A program made the translations under genes and the position numbers. Under the pieces are notes generated by a model that was not told where the DNA came from, did no database searches, and worked only from the letters and a program-made list of their open reading frames with translations. A stretch of 64,000 nt of DNA, from positions 1 to 64,000 of the forward strand of contig NZ_AJYQ02000094.1 of the NCBI RefSeq assembly GCF_000287055.2, in the 5' to 3' direction. Origin of the DNA: Vibrio genomosp. F10 str. ZF-129. GTDB lineage: Bacteria; Pseudomonadota; Gammaproteobacteria; Enterobacterales; Vibrionaceae. Shown one piece after another: positions 55,792 to 64,000 of this stretch (position 1 is its first letter; the number at the start of each line of letters is the position of its first letter).

Positions 55792-57231
55792 TTATGGCTT
55801 GGACACTTGCTGGCTGAATGAGACGATATCTTTGTAGAAATATTGCTCAAATTGAGTAATAGGAGCGATAACAGGTTTGTTGTTATTTGATTTTATTGGG
55901 TGATAGTCAGTGACGAACTGAACGAATAACGAGCTAGGCTTCCCTTTTTTATCCAACCCGTACCCTGCCATATTATAACTGCCGTACACGGAACCACTCT
56001 TGGCAATGATCTGCCCTTTAATCGGTGCTTTACGCATACTGCTGCGGTATTGCAGCGTTCCTGTTTTTCCTGACGTTGGCATGGCTTGAACAAGATTAAG
56101 TTCATCATCATGTATCCAGATATACCGTAATATCGACGCCATATCTTGACTGGTGAATCGATTGTTACGAGAAAGCCCAGAGCCATCGACCAGCCGTGCT
56201 TGTTCCAAATTAATCCCAGTCTTAGCCCAAATAATTTGTTTCATGGCTGACGTTCCATTACTGAAACTGCCTGGCTGGAGGTAGAAATGCTGACCAATGG
56301 TTTTGGTTAAGTTATCCGCAATTAGGTTATCGGATTTCTTGAGCATGACATCGAGCAGTGCGGGTAGTGTTGCCGACTTATGCTGCGTCAAAAGTGTTGT
56401 TGCAGAAGCATCAAATGAAGAGTCTGGTCGCCCTATTTTTATTGAACCGTAGAGTTCAATATTCAGTTGGTTTAAAAGGGTGTAGACCATGCGTGTGGTG
56501 TATTGCTCTGGGCTTTGTACAGCAAATTTAAGTGGAAGAGGTTTACTTCGCTCCACTAAGCAACCGTTGAGTTGGTACTGATTATTACTTTTCGCAAGGA
56601 GTTCTAGGTCGCATTGGCTGCTTTCTTGCTCTACTTTGCTGACGGTCCGCGCTTTAGTAGAGACATGAATAGGAAACTGCTCGGGAACGTATACTCGTGT
56701 TAAGCCAGTATCCAACGTATATATGGACGCTTGAACACAGTTTTCATCGAGAGTGATGGCACTGGCTGGTGCGCTGTAGCACACCCCAAGAATATCCCAA
56801 GGCCATCCTACCGCGCGATCGTACCCAGAAAAAATTGAATTATCGAGCCAAATATCCCCCTTGATTTGGTGAGTTCCCCTGGTTTTGGCGCTTTGTAGCA
56901 TGTCGCGCAGGTTTTGCGTGGTCAGGGTGGGATCGCCTGAGAACTGGATAATTAAGTCGTCTTGATACCTTAAAAGTGAGGTTTGGTAATGGAAGTTATC
57001 GCCAAGTTCCAGTTTGGCTGCGAGCGCAGTGACCAGTTTTAAGGTACTGGCTGGTGGGAATAGTTGCTCGGTGTTTTCTGACAGAGAAGTTGCTTTAGGG
57101 CTAGAGAGGCTTTCTAATATCAAGCTATTTCTGCTACCCGCTGGGAGTGCTGACGTAGGAGAATACGCAAGGCTGCTACTAGAGAATAGAACGGCAATAA
57201 TAAGGAAAAGGAAATGAATATTAGAGAGCAT
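55792..57231 (-). CDS. dacB: D-alanyl-D-alanine carboxypeptidase/endopeptidase (PBP4)
   Basis: Periplasmic class C low-mass penicillin-binding protein that cleaves peptide cross-links and terminal D-alanine. I use ATG 57231 (MLSNIHFLFLIIAV), giving 479 residues and a clear signal peptide (1-22, cut after LAY-like segment); an upstream TTG would add 15 residues before it. Catalytic motifs are SXXK as STLK (in FPPASTLKLV), SxN as SRN (in GSGLSRNNRF) and KTG (in TSGKTGTLQYR). The insertion between the first two motifs is typical of DacB. It lies downstream of the OmpU gene on the same strand, beyond a terminator. Confidence 0.93.
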   Translation of the reverse strand: MLSNIHFLFLIIAVLFSSSSLAYSPTSALPAGSRNSLILESLSSPKATSLSENTEQLFPPASTLKLVTALAAKLELGDNFHYQTSLLRYQDDLIIQFSGDPTLTTQNLRDMLQSAKTRGTHQIKGDIWLDNSIFSGYDRAVGWPWDILGVCYSAPASAITLDENCVQASIYTLDTGLTRVYVPEQFPIHVSTKARTVSKVEQESSQCDLELLAKSNNQYQLNGCLVERSKPLPLKFAVQSPEQYTTRMVYTLLNQLNIELYGSIKIGRPDSSFDASATTLLTQHKSATLPALLDVMLKKSDNLIADNLTKTIGQHFYLQPGSFSNGTSAMKQIIWAKTGINLEQARLVDGSGLSRNNRFTSQDMASILRYIWIHDDELNLVQAMPTSGKTGTLQYRSSMRKAPIKGQIIAKSGSVYGSYNMAGYGLDKKGKPSSLFVQFVTDYHPIKSNNNKPVIAPITQFEQYFYKDIVSFSQQVSKP

Positions 57232-57298
57232 GATAGAAAAACCTAGCCTGATGTTATCTGTAAGAGAATACAACAATGAAGAGTGAGTATAGCGAGAT

Positions 57299-57328
57299 AA
57301 AAAAATGCCTGCTAGGTGCAGGCATTTT
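57299..57328 (-). terminator. ompU terminator
   Basis: AAAATGCCTGC and GCAGGCATTTT form an 11-bp stem with a 5-base loop. On the minus strand a seven-T run overlaps the stem end, 23 bases after the porin stop. Confidence 0.92.
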
Positions 57329-57351
57329 AATTGACCATTTATGGAGAAAAC

Positions 57352-58359
57352 TTAGAAGTCGTAACGTAGACCCAGTGCAAGCTCATCTTCGGATTTAACT
57401 TTACCTACTTTATCGGAATCAAGCAGGTTGAAGTTGTATGAGATGTAGCTACGGAAGTTCGGCTTGAAGTAGTATGTTGCATCAACGGCTACGTTATCCG
57501 CAACATCTGCAGAAGTGCCTGAGGATTTTGCTTCTAAGTAGTTGTAGCTAGTTGTAAATACAGTCTTACCCATAGTGTAAGCAGCGGCGAATTCGTAACC
57601 AGTGTTGTCTGTTTTAGATCCACTAACCGTTTTATCTTGCCCATCAACGAAAGTACCAGCGAAGTATAAATCGTTGATTGAATAAGAAGCGGCAAGCATG
57701 TATTGGTTGCGATCAAGAAGTACGCCCTCTACAGTTTGGTTTGCATCCGCATAACCTGCACCAAGAGTAAGCCCTATTTCAGCTACAGAATAAATACCAG
57801 ATAGAGAGAAGCCATCGGCTTTATTATCTTTGAATTCGCCAGAGCTAGAATCTTGGTCAGCGAAGCGATAGCTAGCATTAAGGTCTAAATCAGAAAATGA
57901 ACCTTTGTAAGAAATCATATTATCCGTGCGGTCTGCAACGGCGATTTTGTAAGCCGCGGAGTTCCCGTGATATGCCATGATATCGGTAAAGTCAGTAATT
58001 ACACCAAGAGCACCTGCTGTTTTACCATAGGCAACTTCACCAAAGTTGCCACCAATACCGCCATAGCCATATCGAGTGTTTAGGTCATTGCTGCTATCAA
58101 CATTGCCTTGTTCGTTAGTTGTGAATTCACCTTCCCAGAAGCCAACGCCGTATAGACTTTCCGTGATTTCAGCCTTACCAAGGAAGCTCAGACGAATACG
58201 AGACTTGTCATCGGCTTTGCCATCTTTGAGAGATAAACGAGCTTCTGCACGACCGCCCATATCCACAGAGTTACCGTCTTGGTTGTATAGCTCAGCTGCA
58301 TTGATAGTTGTTGTACCTGCTGCAGCTACCACCGCTAGAGCAATTAGAGTCTTGTTCAT
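57352..58359 (-). CDS. ompU: OmpU-type outer-membrane porin
   Basis: Trimeric general porin. The 335 residues have a signal peptide (1-21, cut after NAA), then the Gram-negative porin pattern of alternating strands: ELYNQDGNSVDMGGRAEARLSL at the start, ARYGYGGIGGNFGEVAYGKTAGAL-like RYGYGGIGGNFGEVAYGKTAG with the loop 3 constriction region, and a C-terminal strand ending in Phe (DELALGLRYDF). Gene position (between dacB and greA) is as in V. cholerae, where ompU is activated by ToxR. I could not find a clean ToxR motif in the upstream region, so regulation is open. Confidence 0.92.
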   Translation of the reverse strand: MNKTLIALAVVAAAGTTTINAAELYNQDGNSVDMGGRAEARLSLKDGKADDKSRIRLSFLGKAEITESLYGVGFWEGEFTTNEQGNVDSSNDLNTRYGYGGIGGNFGEVAYGKTAGALGVITDFTDIMAYHGNSAAYKIAVADRTDNMISYKGSFSDLDLNASYRFADQDSSSGEFKDNKADGFSLSGIYSVAEIGLTLGAGYADANQTVEGVLLDRNQYMLAASYSINDLYFAGTFVDGQDKTVSGSKTDNTGYEFAAAYTMGKTVFTTSYNYLEAKSSGTSADVADNVAVDATYYFKPNFRSYISYNFNLLDSDKVGKVKSEDELALGLRYDF

Positions 58360-58787
58360 TTTATTGTCCTATTTTGTTGTCCATAAATAGTTACTTTTGC
58401 GAGGTACTTCAACCTCTGCGCCAATGTATCCTCGGCCTTATGCGGCTTTAAATCAAGTTTCATATGTAAGATTTATGTCATAAGTTCAATTGATGTGTTT
58501 TTGTGCTAAAAAGTATGAGAATGTCGAGAACGAGAATTTCTTAGACCTAGCGGTGATATGGAATTTTACTTAAGAGAGCATGAAACCAAATTATAGGGAG
58601 TGCGAATCTCTCATGTTAATCTATCGTTAGGATTGCGATTTTGAGATTCCATCCAAGTAAATTTTAATGATTTAGCAGACAAGTTTGTTTACACTACTAG
58701 AAAGTTGATCCACCAATAAACCACCTGAATAAATATGGTTCGGGGGGTTTTGTTTTGTCCAAAGTTCCCTTTGGCATAGAGGTATAT
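58360..58787. other. Divergent intergenic region between ompU and greA
   Basis: About 430 bases. On the ompU side lies a leader with a GAGGT/ACCTC hairpin (58401-58416 region); the AT-rich promoter zone follows, with no clear ToxR repeat by eye. On the greA side a T-tailed hairpin sits at 58718-58756. I see no gene between. Confidence 0.5.
58718..58756 (+). terminator. Leader terminator upstream of greA
   Basis: AAACCACC and GGGGGGTTT form a stem with one A-G mismatch, followed by a T-rich tail, 32 bases before the greA ATG. E. coli greA also has terminators in its leader that release the small RNA GraL, so this could be the counterpart. Confidence 0.6.
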
Positions 58788-59261
58788 ATGGAAAAGGTTC
58801 CAATGACTGTGCGTGGCGAAAAGCAGCTACGTGATGAATTAGAAAGATTACTTAAGATGCGTCCGATTATTTCAGCCGCAATTGGTGAAGCTCGTGAACT
58901 AGGCGATTTGAAAGAGAATGCTGAATATCATGCCGCTCGAGAAGAGCAGGGTATTTGTGAAGCACAGATCCGCGATATCGAATATAAGCTATCGGTAGCT
59001 CAAATTATCGATGTGACGAAAATGGAAAATACCGGAAAAATCATTTTTGGTACTACCGTTACGTTGATCGATGTTGATACCGATGAAGAAGTGAAATACC
59101 AAATTGTCTCTGAAGATGAAGCGAATATTAAATCGGGCCGTATTTCAGTGAAATCGCCAATTGCTCGTGGTTTGGTTGGCAAACACGAAGGTGATGAGGT
59201 CGTTATCTCTACACCGGGCGGTGAGAAAGACTTTGAAATAGATAAAGTAGAATATATTTAA
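58788..59261 (+). CDS. greA: Transcription elongation factor GreA
   Basis: Reactivates backtracked RNA polymerase by stimulating RNA cleavage. ATG 58788 ([10 protein letters not shown]) aligns with the E. coli start (MQAIPMTLRG) and has AGAGG nearby, giving 157 residues; an in-frame ATG at 58755 would add 11 residues with no similarity. The coiled-coil tip includes [17 protein letters not shown] with the catalytic Asp and Glu, and the C-terminal FKBP-like domain ends [14 protein letters not shown] terminator-like leader hairpin precedes it and a strong terminator follows. Confidence 0.97.
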   Translation: MEKVPMTVRGEKQLRDELERLLKMRPIISAAIGEARELGDLKENAEYHAAREEQGICEAQIRDIEYKLSVAQIIDVTKMENTGKIIFGTTVTLIDVDTDEEVKYQIVSEDEANIKSGRISVKSPIARGLVGKHEGDEVVISTPGGEKDFEIDKVEYI

Positions 59262-59290
59262 TTTGTCCGGCGATTAATCGCTACAGATAC

Positions 59291-59320
59291 TAAAAAGGTC
59301 GCATCATGCGACCTTTTTTC
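59291..59320. terminator. Bidirectional terminator between greA and yhbY
   Basis: AAAAAGGTCGCAT and ATGCGACCTTTTT form a 13-bp stem around one base or a small loop, with T runs on both strands, between convergent genes. Confidence 0.92.
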
Positions 59321-59344
59321 ACACTACAATAATCAAAAGACAAA

Positions 59345-59641
59345 TTATTTGCGTGGGATTTCGATTTTACGCTGCTCTGATTGACGAAATAGGACCAGTA
59401 CTTTGCCAATAGATTGTACTTTTTCTGCTTTAGTTTCACGAACAATAGCGTCAATAATCAGTTGCTTAGTATCACGATCTTCAGAAGCAATCTTAATTTT
59501 GACCAATTCGTGGTGATCAAGAGCAATTTCGATTTCCGCTAGAACAGCTTCGGTGAGTCCATTCGCGCCCATAAGCACGACAGGTTTTAGACTGTGCGCT
59601 AGGCCTTTAAGGTGCTGCTTTTGTTTGGTGCTTAAGTTCAT
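59345..59641 (-). CDS. yhbY: Ribosome assembly RNA-binding protein YhbY
   Basis: Small CRM-domain protein that binds pre-50S particles. The 98 residues fit the family length and carry the CRM signature VVLMGANGLTEAVLAEIEIALDHHELVKIKI with the GxxG loop (GANG). The basic end KIEIPRK is typical. It diverges from rlmE, another 50S maturation gene, with a 127-base gap. ATG 59641 is the only start near the family N-terminus. Confidence 0.96.
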   Translation of the reverse strand: MNLSTKQKQHLKGLAHSLKPVVLMGANGLTEAVLAEIEIALDHHELVKIKIASEDRDTKQLIIDAIVRETKAEKVQSIGKVLVLFRQSEQRKIEIPRK

Positions 59642-59768
59642 TATGCGGCCAATTTATTTTTGGTTAGGGTTGAAAAAAGCTATTTTAACGCCATCTAATG
59701 CTGAAGACTATAATTTATTGGTCTTAGTTAATTGCGATTGGGTTTTTGCCCTTTAATTTAGGTATCTA

Positions 59769-60398
59769 ATGAGTAAACAAAAACACTCAGCCAGCTCAGG
59801 TCGTTGGTTGAAGGAACATTTCGACGATAAGTACGCTAATGAAGCTCGTAAAAAAGGCTATCGTTCTCGTGCTTACTTTAAAATGGAAGAGATCCATCTT
59901 AAAGATAAGTTATTTTCCCCTGGCATGACGGTTGTTGATTTGGGGGCTGCCCCTGGTGGTTGGTCTCAATACGCGGCTAAAATAGTGGGTGATGAAGGGC
60001 AAATTATTGCTTGTGATTTACTGCCTATGGATCCCATTGCTGGTGTAAGCTTTTTACAGGGTGATTTTCGTGAAGATGCTGTATTAGAAGCGTTACTCGA
60101 TAGAATTCAACCAAGTATGGTTGATGTTGTCATGTCAGACATGGCACCTAATATGGCTGGAAATGCGTCCGTTGATCAGCCTCGTTCCATGTATTTAGTG
60201 GAATTAGCTTTAGATATGTGTCGACAAGTTCTGGCACCTAATGGTAGCTTTGCTGTTAAGGTTTTCCAGGGCGAAAGCTTCGATGATTATGTCAAAGAAG
60301 TACGTAGCTTGTTTAAAGTAGTAAAAATAAGAAAGCCAGATTCCTCAAGAGCTCGCTCGAGAGAAGTCTACATCGTAGCCACTGGTTACAAAGGTTAA
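59769..60398 (+). CDS. rlmE: 23S rRNA 2'-O-ribose U2552 methyltransferase
   Basis: RlmE (FtsJ/RrmJ) methylates U2552 in the A-loop of 23S rRNA. The 209 residues have the SAM motif [15 protein letters not shown] near 55-70 and the K-D-K-E tetrad: Lys in YFKMEEI, Asp in VMSDMAPN, Lys in AVKVFQGE and Glu near REVYIVA. The gene is followed by ftsH, as in E. coli; the operon is heat-shock regulated there, and I see nothing here to prove or exclude that. Confidence 0.97.
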   Translation: MSKQKHSASSGRWLKEHFDDKYANEARKKGYRSRAYFKMEEIHLKDKLFSPGMTVVDLGAAPGGWSQYAAKIVGDEGQIIACDLLPMDPIAGVSFLQGDFREDAVLEALLDRIQPSMVDVVMSDMAPNMAGNASVDQPRSMYLVELALDMCRQVLAPNGSFAVKVFQGESFDDYVKEVRSLFKVVKIRKPDSSRARSREVYIVATGYKG

Positions 60399-60497
60399 CC
60401 ATTTCGCCACTAAAGGCGAACGTTAACACTATAGCTACAGGTGTTAAACTGTAGTACCCTACCTTTAATTACAATTAGTTATCGAGAGGCTTACACC

Positions 60498-62492
60498 TTG
60501 AGTGACATGGCAAAAAATTTAATTCTGTGGCTTGTTATTGCTGTTGTTTTAATGTCAGTTTTCCAGAGCTTTGGCCCTGGTGAAAGTAATGGCAGATCAG
60601 TAGATTACACCACGTTTGTACAGGAAGTTGGCCAAGGCCAGATTCAGGAAGCAACTTTTAAAGGTCAAGAAATTGCCTTTACTCGTCGTGGAGGTGGCTC
60701 TCGTTTTGTCACATACATGCCGGTATATGATGAGAAGCTTCTAGATGACCTCATTAACCAAAATGTGAAAGTTCAAGGTACACCTCCAGAAGAGCAAAGC
60801 CTTCTAGGGACTATCTTTATTTCTTGGTTCCCTATGATTTTACTTATTGGTGTATGGATATTCTTCATGCGTCAAATGCAAGGCGGCGGCGGCAAAGGCG
60901 CGATGTCGTTTGGTAAAAGTAAAGCTCGTATGATGAGCGAAGAACAGATCAAAACGACATTTGGTGATGTCGCAGGCTGTGATGAAGCTAAAGAAGATGT
61001 GAAAGAGCTGGTTGATTACTTGCGTGATCCTAGCCGATTCCAAAAGTTGGGGGGTAAAATCCCAACCGGTATTCTTTTGGTGGGTCCTCCTGGTACGGGT
61101 AAAACACTTTTAGCGAAAGCCATTGCGGGTGAAGCAAAAGTACCTTTCTTCACTATTTCAGGTTCTGATTTCGTAGAAATGTTTGTTGGTGTAGGTGCCT
61201 CTCGTGTTCGTGATATGTTTGAACAAGCGAAGAAAGCCGCGCCATGTATCATTTTCATTGATGAAATCGATGCCGTTGGTCGCCAACGTGGTGCCGGTGT
61301 TGGTGGTGGTCATGATGAACGTGAACAAACATTGAACCAAATGTTGGTTGAAATGGATGGTTTTGAAGGTAATGAAGGTATCATCGTCATTGCTGCAACT
61401 AACCGCCCGGACGTATTGGATCCAGCATTGCTTCGACCAGGTCGTTTCGACCGTCAAGTGGTGGTTGGTTTACCAGATGTACGTGGTCGTGAGCAAATCC
61501 TGAAAGTTCATATGCGCAAAGTTCCTCTAGCGGGTGATGTTGAACCGTCGCTTATTGCTCGTGGTACACCAGGGTTCTCTGGTGCTGATCTTGCTAACCT
61601 TGTGAATGAAGCGGCATTGTTTGCAGCGCGTAGCAACAAGCGCAATGTCTCTATGGTTGAGTTCGAATTGGCGAAAGATAAGATTATGATGGGTGCAGAG
61701 CGCCGTTCAATGGTCTTGTCTGAAGACACGAAAGAATCAACTGCATACCATGAAGCAGGTCACGCTATTGTTGGACGCTTAGTACCAGAGCACGATCCTG
61801 TGTACAAAGTATCAATCATTCCACGTGGCCGTGCGCTGGGTGTGACAATGTACTTACCAGAGCAAGATCGTGTAAGTATGAACCGTCAACATTTAGAGTC
61901 GATGATTTCTAGCCTTTATGGTGGTCGATTGGCTGAAGAGCTTATCTATGGTTTGGATAAAGTATCCACAGGCGCATCCAACGATATTGAACGTGCAACT
62001 GATATTGCTCGTAAGATGGTCACTCAGTGGGGCTTCTCTGAAAAACTCGGTCCTCTGTTGTATGCAGAAGACGAAGGCGAAGTGTTCCTAGGCCGATCAG
62101 TAACGCAAACTAAGCACGTATCAAACGATACCGCTAAACTCATCGATGATGAAGTTCGTGTTCTTATTGACCGTAACTACGCTCGAGCGAGACAGATCCT
62201 AGAAGACAATATGGATATCATGCATGCAATGAAAGACGCACTGGTTAAGTACGAAACCATTGATGCAGGCCAAATTGACGATCTAATGGAGCGCAAATCA
62301 GAGATTCGTGAACCTGCTGGCTGGGGCGATCAAGACAAACCTCAAGCTGATATCGAAAAAGAGTCAGCGAAAAAGACTGAAGAAGACAAAGCATCTGAAG
62401 ATGACAAAGCGAAAGCTCAGTCTACTCAAGATAAGTCTACTGAAGCGAACGGTAATGATGAGCAACCTGCAGATAAAAAAGACGCAGAGTAA
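60498..62492 (+). CDS. ftsH: ATP-dependent zinc metalloprotease FtsH
   Basis: Membrane-anchored AAA+ protease that degrades sigma-32, LpxC and misfolded membrane proteins. TTG at 60498 (then [10 protein letters not shown]) has GAGAGG eight bases upstream; ATG 60507 (MAKNLILW, the annotated E. coli start) is 17 bases from it, so the TTG is better by spacing, giving 664 or 661 residues. Two membrane segments (about 8-28 and 105-125, the latter [13 protein letters not shown]) bracket a periplasmic domain. AAA: Walker [14 protein letters not shown], Walker [10 protein letters not shown], arginine RPGRFDR. Zinc motif HEAGH. The last 50 residues are a low-complexity tail of K, E, D, S and A. Confidence 0.97.
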   Translation: MSDMAKNLILWLVIAVVLMSVFQSFGPGESNGRSVDYTTFVQEVGQGQIQEATFKGQEIAFTRRGGGSRFVTYMPVYDEKLLDDLINQNVKVQGTPPEEQSLLGTIFISWFPMILLIGVWIFFMRQMQGGGGKGAMSFGKSKARMMSEEQIKTTFGDVAGCDEAKEDVKELVDYLRDPSRFQKLGGKIPTGILLVGPPGTGKTLLAKAIAGEAKVPFFTISGSDFVEMFVGVGASRVRDMFEQAKKAAPCIIFIDEIDAVGRQRGAGVGGGHDEREQTLNQMLVEMDGFEGNEGIIVIAATNRPDVLDPALLRPGRFDRQVVVGLPDVRGREQILKVHMRKVPLAGDVEPSLIARGTPGFSGADLANLVNEAALFAARSNKRNVSMVEFELAKDKIMMGAERRSMVLSEDTKESTAYHEAGHAIVGRLVPEHDPVYKVSIIPRGRALGVTMYLPEQDRVSMNRQHLESMISSLYGGRLAEELIYGLDKVSTGASNDIERATDIARKMVTQWGFSEKLGPLLYAEDEGEVFLGRSVTQTKHVSNDTAKLIDDEVRVLIDRNYARARQILEDNMDIMHAMKDALVKYETIDAGQIDDLMERKSEIREPAGWGDQDKPQADIEKESAKKTEEDKASEDDKAKAQSTQDKSTEANGNDEQPADKKDAE

Positions 62493-62508
62493 TCATATTC
62501 ACTAATGT

Positions 62509-62536
62509 AAACCCCGAGATATCTCGGGGTTTTTGT
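62509..62536 (+). terminator. ftsH terminator
   Basis: AAACCCCGAG and CTCGGGGTTT form a 10-bp stem with a 4-base loop and five T residues, 17 bases after the ftsH stop and 28 bases before folP. Confidence 0.92.
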
Positions 62537-62563
62537 GTTTTAGAGCTATCTATAATTAGAGCT

Positions 62564-63394
62564 ATGAAAATAACAGCAAACACCAAACAGTTAGATCTCT
62601 CCACTCCTCAAATTATGGGGATTCTCAACGTCACACCGGATTCATTTTCTGATGGAGGACAGTTCTCCTCTCTAGAGCGAGCGATAGCACAAGCGGATAA
62701 GATGATAGCCGCGGGGGTGAGCATTATCGACATCGGCGGGGAGTCGACCAGACCAGGTGCTCCTGATGTCTCTCTCGATGAAGAATTGAATCGCGTGATT
62801 CCTATCATTCGAGCCATTCGTGAACGTTCAGATGTTTGGATATCCATTGATACAAGCAAAGCCGAAGTTATGGATCAAGCGATCCAGGCCGGAGCCGATA
62901 TCATCAATGATGTTCGTGCGCTACAAGAGCCTGGTGCATTAGACGTAGCCGCAAAAGCGCAAGTACCGATTTGTTTAATGCACATGCAAGGTCAGCCACG
63001 ATCGATGCAAAACAACCCCCACTATTCAGATATTATCGAGGATATCAGTGCTTTTCTCACTGAACGTGTGGAAGCGTGTGAAGCGAAAGGGATTGATGCA
63101 TCTAAAATTATTCTCGATCCTGGCTTTGGATTTGGTAAGACCTTAGAGCATAATTACCACCTGCTTGCACATCTGGATAAATTTCACCAATTAGGCATGC
63201 CGATTCTGGCTGGTATGTCTCGCAAGTCAATGATTTTTAGGCTTTTAGATAAAAAGCCTGCTGAATGCATGGTAGCGAGTGTTACCTGTGCAACGATTGC
63301 TGCAATAAAAGGTGCACAGATTATACGCGTTCATGATGTTGAAGAGACATTGGAAGCAATGAAAGTTATTACAACCATGAACAACAATCTGTAG
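62564..63394 (+). CDS. folP: Dihydropteroate synthase
   Basis: Condenses hydroxymethyl-dihydropterin pyrophosphate (made by FolK) with p-aminobenzoate; target of sulfonamides. The 276 residues contain ILNVTPDSFSDGG, IDIGGESTRPGAPD, the INDVRA loop, ILDPGFGFGKT, GMSRKSM and the RVHDVEET end, all of the TIM-barrel enzyme. Phe in SFSDGG and Pro in STRPGA, the sites of known resistance changes, look wild type. TATAAT at 62551 lies only 7 bases before the ATG, and no good ribosome site is present. Translation may depend on a leaderless transcript or on read-through from ftsH. Confidence 0.96.
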   Translation: MKITANTKQLDLSTPQIMGILNVTPDSFSDGGQFSSLERAIAQADKMIAAGVSIIDIGGESTRPGAPDVSLDEELNRVIPIIRAIRERSDVWISIDTSKAEVMDQAIQAGADIINDVRALQEPGALDVAAKAQVPICLMHMQGQPRSMQNNPHYSDIIEDISAFLTERVEACEAKGIDASKIILDPGFGFGKTLEHNYHLLAHLDKFHQLGMPILAGMSRKSMIFRLLDKKPAECMVASVTCATIAAIKGAQIIRVHDVEETLEAMKVITTMNNNL

Positions 63395-63421
63395 CCCAAA
63401 TCAATTTATAAAGGAATAAAA

Positions 63422-64000
63422 ATGTCAGATAAAAGACGTTATTTCGGCACCGACGGTGTGCGAGGCAAAGTAGGTCAGTACCCAATTACGCCTGACTTTG
63501 TATTAAAGCTGGGCTGGGCTGCAGGCCGTGTACTGGCAAAGCAAGGCACAAAAAAAGTCATCATCGGTAAAGACACCCGTATTTCAGGTTACATGCTTGA
63601 GTCTGCATTAGAGGCCGGCTTGGCTGCAGCCGGTCTTAAGGCTACTTTAACAGGGCCGATGCCAACTCCTGCTGTCGCATATCTAACCCAAACATTTCGT
63701 GCTGAAGCAGGGATCGTTATCTCGGCATCACACAATCCATATTACGATAATGGCATCAAATTCTTTTCATCAGAAGGCACAAAACTGCCCGATGACATTG
63801 AGTTGGCGATTGAAGCTGAGATGGATAAAGATATTGAATGTGTTGACTCAGCTCTTCTTGGTAAAGCGATGCGACTTAACGATGCCGCCGGACGATACAT
63901 AGAGTTTTGTAAAAGTACGTTCCCAAGTGAACTGAGCCTATCTGGACTCAAAGTCGTGATCGACTGTGCGCATGGGGCAACTTATCATATTGCTCCGAGT
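63422..64000 (+). CDS. glmM: Phosphoglucosamine mutase, C-terminus beyond the window
   Basis: Converts glucosamine-6-phosphate to glucosamine-1-phosphate for UDP-GlcNAc synthesis. The frame is open from ATG 63422 to the right edge: 193 codons of about 445. It begins [21 protein letters not shown] and carries the phosphoserine loop [11 protein letters not shown] near residue 100. It follows folP by 27 bases, the standard arrangement in enterobacteria and vibrios, so they form an operon. The chitobiose operon has a different mutase. Confidence 0.96.
   Translation, partial: MSDKRRYFGTDGVRGKVGQYPITPDFVLKLGWAAGRVLAKQGTKKVIIGKDTRISGYMLESALEAGLAAAGLKATLTGPMPTPAVAYLTQTFRAEAGIVISASHNPYYDNGIKFFSSEGTKLPDDIELAIEAEMDKDIECVDSALLGKAMRLNDAAGRYIEFCKSTFPSELSLSGLKVVIDCAHGATYHIAPS

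Noticed and set aside
58441..58520. TGAAA...TTAAA repeats upstream of ompU considered as a ToxR site
   Set aside because: The spacing is 6 instead of 5 and the region is AT-rich, so the match is not convincing.

Overview
The window is a stretch of core chromosome from a Vibrio-like gammaproteobacterium. Protein sequences and gene order (panBC-folK-pcnB-gluQ-dksA; hrpB-mrcB; acnB-yacL; fbpABC; the chitobiose cluster with chiS; hemL-erpA; tyrS; dacB-ompU-greA-yhbY-rlmE-ftsH-folP-glmM) resemble what I remember of chromosome 1 of Vibrio cholerae around VC0590-VC0640. I cannot name the species. I see no tRNA, rRNA, insertion sequence, prophage or CRISPR array.

Layout. 1-5664 (minus): dksA, then gluQ, pcnB, folK, panB and panC (cut by the window edge), with sfsA upstream. 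5718-13012 (plus): the helicase hrpB, the peptidoglycan synthase mrcB and a patatin-type outer-membrane autotransporter. 13295-22294 (plus): acnB and yacL; glnK-amtB behind a sigma-54 promoter with two NtrC boxes; and the ferric-iron importer fbpABC behind a Fur box. 22314-23220 (minus): a small ribbon-helix-helix protein and a DJ-1/PfpI protein. 23403-42225 (minus): an almost complete chitin-disaccharide system, consisting of a periplasmic chitooligosaccharide-binding protein, an ABC importer, a GH9 glucosaminidase, a GlcNAc kinase, a GH20 hexosaminidase, a GH94 chitobiose phosphorylase and a phosphohexomutase, with the sensor ChiS upstream. 42409-46152 (minus): rsmC, a PerM-like protein and hemL, with a 39-residue membrane-protein gene on the plus strand. 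46434-51125 (plus): erpA and an RND efflux pair. 51330-57231: an M23 endopeptidase, tyrS, a DUF454 protein, an MgtE-like transporter with an elaborate leader, and dacB. 57352-64000: an OmpU-type porin, greA, yhbY, rlmE, ftsH, folP and glmM (cut by the window edge).

How they work together. The chitin block imports (GlcNAc)2, cleaves it by phosphorolysis or hydrolysis, phosphorylates GlcNAc and interconverts the sugar phosphates. ChiS, held by the binding protein, is known to control this block. Several genes carry readable regulation: nitrogen control of glnK-amtB, iron control of fbpABC, terminators inside the fbp and chitobiose operons, and leader hairpins ahead of acnB, greA and mgtE.

The least explained pieces are the mgtE leader, which combines a 14-codon reading frame, mutually exclusive stems and a terminator; the structured acnB leader with an out-of-frame upstream ORF; the 39-codon membrane-protein gene at 44698; and a GC-richer block at about 38480-38745 in the AT-rich gap between chiS and the chitobiose operon. 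All assignments come from reading the sequence and from memory of the families; no database search was run.
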